Positions 6,551 through 9,383 of a stretch of 9,383 bases of DNA are shown here, piece by piece. The position numbers and the translations under genes were made by a program. Positions within the stretch are counted from its first letter, which is position 1; each line of letters begins with the position of its first letter. The stretch comes from Candidatus Aminicenantota bacterium (lineage in GTDB: Bacteria; Acidobacteriota; Aminicenantia; UBA2199), in assembly GCA_026393775.1 (NCBI GenBank), contig JAPKZM010000318.1, positions 1-9,383 on the forward strand. The letters are read 5' to 3'. Under the pieces are notes generated by a model. That model ran no database searches. It was given only the letters and a program-made list of their open reading frames with translations, and was not told the DNA's origin.

Positions 6551-6931
6551 ATGAAATACGCATTCCTGTGCGGATGGCTATCCGTTTGCTTGATTTTCGG
6601 CTCCACCGCCTGCCTGGCCGGCAAGGACTACGACATCACCGGGTCCTGGAACCTTACCTGGGCGATCACCGCGGGCGGCAGCGGCAACGGCACGGGGGTG
6701 CTGACCTGCACCGGTACGCTGGAGGCGGGCACCACCCATGTCGCGGACAATCTCGGCCACAGCGGCAACGGCACCTACACCGTCTCCGGCAATAACGTGA
6801 TCTTACAGCTTACCGGCGAGGTCCCCGGCGGGTCCGAGACCATGAACGGCACGTTCACCAGCGAGGACACCATTTCCGGCACCTTCACCAGCGCCGGGGG
6901 CATGTCGGGCACCTTCACCGCCGCCCGCTGA
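6551..6931 (+). CDS. Small exported beta-rich protein, lipocalin/avidin-like pattern
   Basis: The 126-residue protein is not one I can assign to a named family. Residues 1-23 form an export signal (MKYAFLCGWLSVCLIFGSTACLA). Cleavage after CLA by signal peptidase I is likely; Cys21 in STAC is a poor lipobox because no Leu, Val or Ile is at -3. The mature part is about 100 residues, rich in Gly, Thr and Ser, with alternating patterns typical of short beta strands. It opens with YDITGSWNLTW, a GxW element like those of lipocalin- or avidin-like barrels. The C-terminus is three 10-residue repeats (MNGTFTSEDT, ISGTFTSAGG, MSGTFTAAR) ending at the stop codon. It has its own promoter and Shine-Dalgarno sequence and seems monocistronic. 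A ligand-binding barrel in the periplasm or at the surface is only a guess from the pattern. Confidence 0.7.
   Translation: MKYAFLCGWLSVCLIFGSTACLAGKDYDITGSWNLTWAITAGGSGNGTGVLTCTGTLEAGTTHVADNLGHSGNGTYTVSGNNVILQLTGEVPGGSETMNGTFTSEDTISGTFTSAGGMSGTFTAAR
6842..6931 (+). repeat. Tandem 30-bp repeat, three units, coding
   Basis: Units at 6842-6871, 6872-6901 and 6902-6931 each encode x-x-Gly-Thr-Phe-Thr plus four more positions, sharing a GGCAC-TTCACC core (GGCACG in the first unit). The last unit ends with the TGA stop of the small exported protein. The period is exactly 10 codons. Confidence 0.75.
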
Positions 6932-6951
6932 CGCCGACCACACCGGGACCT

Positions 6952-6972
6952 ATGGCCTGCGGCTTCGCCCTG
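6952..6972 (+). repeat. 21-bp dispersed repeat, copy 2 (noncoding)
   Basis: It differs from 6374-6394 only at one base (G for A at 6959). It lies 20 bp after the stop of the small exported protein, in no supported gene. Confidence 0.6.
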
Positions 6973-7007
6973 ATTTATCTGGAGGAACATTACTGCATCC
7001 AGCCGTC

Positions 7008-7036
7008 TGGTCATGAGCCCGGTGCTGTGTTATACT
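7008..7036 (+). promoter_or_regulatory. Sigma70-type extended -10 promoter of the DUF2461 gene
   Basis: -35 TGGTCA (7008-7013, 4 of 6), a 17-bp spacer, then TATACT (7031-7036, 5 of 6) preceded by TGT at 7028-7030, an extended -10. The predicted start near 7043 leaves a leader of about 23 nt that contains the Shine-Dalgarno sequence. Confidence 0.7.
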
Positions 7037-7055
7037 TCGGCTGACCGGGCCTGGC

Positions 7056-7063
7056 GGAGGTGA
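7056..7063 (+). promoter_or_regulatory. Ribosome binding site of the DUF2461 gene
   Basis: GGAGGTGA lies so that its GGAGG core ends 5 nt before the ATG at 7066. It overlaps the GTG at 7060, which therefore cannot be the real start. Confidence 0.8.
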
Positions 7064-7065
7064 AC

Positions 7066-7776
7066 ATGGCGCCTACGGATGAATTCAAGGGGTTTTCCGA
7101 AGAAACCGTTAAATTCTTTCGCGAGCTGACGAAAAACAACACCCGCGAGTGGTTCACAGCTCAGCGTCGTCGCTACGATGAATTCGTACTGCGGCCGGCT
7201 CAGGCATTTGTCGAAAGTATGGGCGGGCGGCTGCGGCGCCTGACCCCCGGGATCGCCGCCGACCCGCGCCCGGACGGTTCGTTGTTCCGCATTTACCGCG
7301 ACACCCGTTTCAGCCAGGACAAGGCGCCCTACAAAACCCATATGGGGATATTTTTTTGGGAGGGCAAAGGACCACGCCTGGAATGCTCGGGTTATTACTT
7401 CCACCTGGAACCGCCCCGCCTCTTGCTGGGTGGGGGAATCTACATTTTCCCGCGGCCGCTGCTCGAGCGTTTTCGCCAAGCCGCGCTCGATCCGGAATAC
7501 GGCGCCGAACTGGCCGCGATCATCAAGAAAATCATTGCCCGCCCGGGCTTCAGCCTGGACGACCCGCATTACAAGCGCCTCCCCCCCGGAACGGACCCCG
7601 CCCATCCCAATGCCGGGCTGCTTCTCCACAACGGCCTGTACGCCGGCTGGGAAACGAATGTCCCGGTTGAGTTTTATTCAGCTTCGTTGATCGACTATTG
7701 CTACGACAAGTTCCGCCCGCTGCAGCCGTTGCATCGCTGGCTGACCGATCTAAGAAACGGCAATTTCGACCTTTAA
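7066..7776 (+). CDS. DUF2461 family protein (TIGR02453 type)
   Basis: The 236-residue protein matches the conserved pattern of DUF2461. It opens with FKGFSEETVKFFRELTKNNTREWF (7-30), with the typical NN..EWF. The family's most conserved block follows at 75-92 (RIYRDTRFSQDKAPYKTH), then GYYFHLEP...LLGGG (109-124) and a C-terminal P..FY.ASLIDYCYDKFRPLQPLHRWL (200-226). Length is normal for the family. The biochemical function is unknown; the proteins are widespread, mostly single-domain and cytoplasmic, and no export signal is seen here. The ATG at 7066 is chosen over the GTG at 7060 because of the Shine-Dalgarno position. It is transcribed alone and converges with tsaE after an 82-bp gap. Confidence 0.9.
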   Translation: MAPTDEFKGFSEETVKFFRELTKNNTREWFTAQRRRYDEFVLRPAQAFVESMGGRLRRLTPGIAADPRPDGSLFRIYRDTRFSQDKAPYKTHMGIFFWEGKGPRLECSGYYFHLEPPRLLLGGGIYIFPRPLLERFRQAALDPEYGAELAAIIKKIIARPGFSLDDPHYKRLPPGTDPAHPNAGLLLHNGLYAGWETNVPVEFYSASLIDYCYDKFRPLQPLHRWLTDLRNGNFDL

Positions 7777-7858
7777 CGGACAGGCCGCCGGCTGCCGCGG
7801 CCAGTCTGACAATTACACGTGGCCTCCGGTCCATTCCTAAGCGAACCGGTCCAGGGGC

Positions 7859-8305
7859 TCAAGAAAAAACGATGTGGGACAATTCCGTGCGCAGGCGCAG
7901 CTGGCGACGGCTGTCAGCGAGCGTGGCGATATCCACAGCGATGACCCCGGTCAAAGAAAAATAATCGGGCCGCACGAACTGTGCCCATTCCACCGCCACC
8001 ACCCCGGCGCCGATGAATTCGTCAATGGGGTTTTCCCGGGCCCCCAGCAGGCCGCCCAAGCGGTAGAGATCGAAATGAAACAAAGGATGGATGCCTTCGT
8101 ATTGGTTCATCAGCACGTAAGACGGGCTGACCACTTCCTGTACGGGAATTCCCAATCCGGAAGCGATGCCTTTGATGAAAACAGTCTTCCCAGCCCCCAA
8201 GTCTCCGCTGACCAGAATGATCTCCTGCCCCCGCAGTTGGAGCCCCAGCTGCCGGCCGCAGGCTAACGTGTTTTCAGGCGCCGAGGAAAGGAGAGTGAAA
8301 TCCAT
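7859..8305 (-). CDS. tsaE: tRNA threonylcarbamoyladenosine biosynthesis ATPase TsaE
   Basis: TsaE is the ATPase that works with TsaB and TsaD to make the essential t6A37 modification of ANN-decoding tRNAs in the cytoplasm. The 148-residue protein has Walker A GDLGAGKT (34-41), VVSPSYVLMNQY (58-69, switch-like segment; Ser replaces the common Thr of SPTF/SPTY), HFDLYRL (77-83), and DEF...VVAVEWAQ (95-109), the usual conserved acidic/tryptophan region. Length and order are standard. It overlaps the 3' end of the NAD(P)HX repair gene by 32 bp, and only a weak GGGA lies ahead of the ATG, so it is probably translated from the same message. The pairing of nnr and tsaE is common in bacteria. No tsaB or tsaD is in the window. 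Confidence 0.94.
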   Translation of the reverse strand: MDFTLLSSAPENTLACGRQLGLQLRGQEIILVSGDLGAGKTVFIKGIASGLGIPVQEVVSPSYVLMNQYEGIHPLFHFDLYRLGGLLGARENPIDEFIGAGVVAVEWAQFVRPDYFSLTGVIAVDIATLADSRRQLRLRTELSHIVFS

Positions 8306-9383
8306 CTATTCCCAGAATGCTCTTCGGGATGGAGGCGGCGATATCGCTGGCCATCAGCCCCATCTCACCGGTCCGGCGCGCGACCAGGTCGCCGGCAAAA
8401 CCATGCAGGAAGACGGAGGCGGCCAGGATCGTTTCCATCGGCTGTTGCGGATGGAATTGGGCGATCAGGCCGGCGATCATGCCGCCGAGGACGTCGCCGC
8501 TACCGGCCGTGGCCATTCCCGGGTTACCGGTCTGGTTGACCCAGACCCGACCCTCGGGAGTCGCTGTCAGCGTATGATGCCCTTTCAAGACCAGGTAAAG
8601 ACCGTGTTTCATGGCGAACTCCCTGGCCAGGGCCAAGCGATTTTCCCGAATGTCTTTGAGAGTCTTGTTGGTCAGCCGGGCAAACTCGCCGGGATGCGGC
8701 GTCAGCACCAGGGGCCGCGAGCCGCGCGTCGGCAACAGGTTGGTCTGGTTCTGCAGCACGTTGATCGCATCGGCGTCCAGGACGAGCGGCTGGTGCGATT
8801 CCCTCAGCAGCAGTGATACGGTTTTTAGGGTAGAAAGCCGATTGCCCATTCCCGGGCCGGCCAGGACGCAGGAAAAATCGTTCAAGCGCCCGGAGAGTTC
8901 TTCCGGTTTTTCGTAGGGCAAGGTCATGATCTCAGGATGGGCCAACACATAGAGATCACGGTTGCGCATCGAAACAGCAGCAGTGCAAAGGCCCGCCCCG
9001 GTCTTCAAGGCGGCGTACGCTGCCAGGATGCCGGCACCGGGCTTTTCGCCGGAACCGGCAATGACCAGGGCATGTCCGAATGTCCCCTTGTGGGCATCCG
9101 CCTTGCGTTTGGCCAGCAATGCCTTGAAATCGGTGGGCTCAATCAAGCGGATATAGTGCTCCTTGTCGTTTTTCAAATCATCGGGAATGCCGATGTCCAA
9201 GACACGGATCTTGCCGCAGTCCGGGCAGCCGTCGGGAGCGAGATGGGCCCATTTCAGGCTGTGCAATGCGGCCGTAACCCGGGCCTGGACATGAATGCCG
9301 GCTTCAGGCGGAAAGCTCTCGCCCAGCCCCGAGGGGATGTCCACGGAAGCGACGGGAATGCCCGAGCCGTTGACCGCATCGAG
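8274..9383 (-). CDS. nnr: Bifunctional NAD(P)H-hydrate epimerase / ADP-dependent dehydratase, 5' end outside window
   Basis: The protein repairs hydrated NADH and NADPH: the N-terminal domain epimerises R- and S-NAD(P)HX and the C-terminal domain dehydrates S-NAD(P)HX using ADP (or ATP in some homologues). The frame is open to the right edge, so the start is missing; 369 residues are visible. The first about 65 are the end of the YjeF-N epimerase domain, with AVNGSGIPVASVDIPSGLG and CGKIRVLDIGIP. The dehydratase domain (YjeF-C, ribokinase-like) follows with GTFGHALVIAGS, GAGLCTAAV, LAGPGMG, LVLDADAIN, LTPHPGEFARL and GNPGMATAGSGDVLGGMIAG, which holds the catalytic Asp and the nucleotide-binding Gly-rich loop. 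The GTG near 9344 codes the Val of VDIPSGLG and is not a start. tsaE overlaps its 3' end. Confidence 0.94.
   Translation of the reverse strand, partial: LDAVNGSGIPVASVDIPSGLGESFPPEAGIHVQARVTAALHSLKWAHLAPDGCPDCGKIRVLDIGIPDDLKNDKEHYIRLIEPTDFKALLAKRKADAHKGTFGHALVIAGSGEKPGAGILAAYAALKTGAGLCTAAVSMRNRDLYVLAHPEIMTLPYEKPEELSGRLNDFSCVLAGPGMGNRLSTLKTVSLLLRESHQPLVLDADAINVLQNQTNLLPTRGSRPLVLTPHPGEFARLTNKTLKDIRENRLALAREFAMKHGLYLVLKGHHTLTATPEGRVWVNQTGNPGMATAGSGDVLGGMIAGLIAQFHPQQPMETILAASVFLHGFAGDLVARRTGEMGLMASDIAASIPKSILGIDGFHSPFLGA

Noticed and set aside
7783..7802. GGCCGC ... GCGGCC inverted repeat after the DUF2461 gene
   Set aside because: The stem is only 6 bp with an 8-nt loop and no T-run on either strand, so it is not a supported intrinsic terminator.
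9342..9344. GTG as start of the NAD(P)HX dehydratase
   Set aside because: It codes the Val of the conserved VDIPSGL motif inside the epimerase domain, and the frame continues open to the window edge.

Overview
The window is about 9.4 kb of moderately GC-rich bacterial DNA, densely coding, with no tRNA, rRNA, CRISPR, insertion sequence or phage gene that I can see. The gene set (PTS enzyme I, lipid kinase and acyltransferase, a secreted GH127-type sugar hydrolase, NAD(P)HX repair, tsaE) fits a free-living heterotrophic bacterium. The mixture is compatible with an Acidobacteriota or Aminicenantes-type genome, but that placement is an impression from style and content and cannot be proven from this sequence.

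Layout. (1) Positions 1-768, plus strand: C-terminal half of PTS enzyme I. (2) Positions 787-5411, minus strand, read from right to left: a secreted GH127/DUF1680-type glycoside hydrolase, a diacylglycerol-kinase-family lipid kinase, a PlsC-type acyltransferase overlapping the kinase by 4 bp (ATGA), and a two-helix membrane protein with a DUF3592-like domain. The kinase has its own promoter, so the last three genes probably form a small lipid/membrane transcription unit. (3) Positions 5412-5797: a 386-bp divergent intergenic region. (4) Positions 5798-7776, plus strand: three separately promoted genes, namely a class I SAM methyltransferase, a small exported beta-rich protein and a DUF2461 protein. 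(5) Positions 7859-9383, minus strand: bifunctional NAD(P)HX epimerase/dehydratase (5' end outside the window) followed by tsaE, overlapping by 32 bp.

Most of this is ordinary housekeeping or accessory content. The most interesting signal is in the start sites. Three unrelated genes (lipid kinase, GH127 enzyme, methyltransferase) have a -10-like hexamer ending exactly 6 nt before an ATG and no Shine-Dalgarno sequence, which predicts leaderless mRNAs starting at the A of ATG. Three other genes (DUF3592-like protein, small exported protein, DUF2461 protein) have clear Shine-Dalgarno sequences at normal spacing, so two initiation modes seem to coexist. Other points are a 21-bp near-perfect repeat and a shared promoter block that bracket the methyltransferase and the small exported gene, and a 3 x 30-bp tandem repeat that builds the C-terminus of the small exported protein. 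I found no convincing new multi-gene system.
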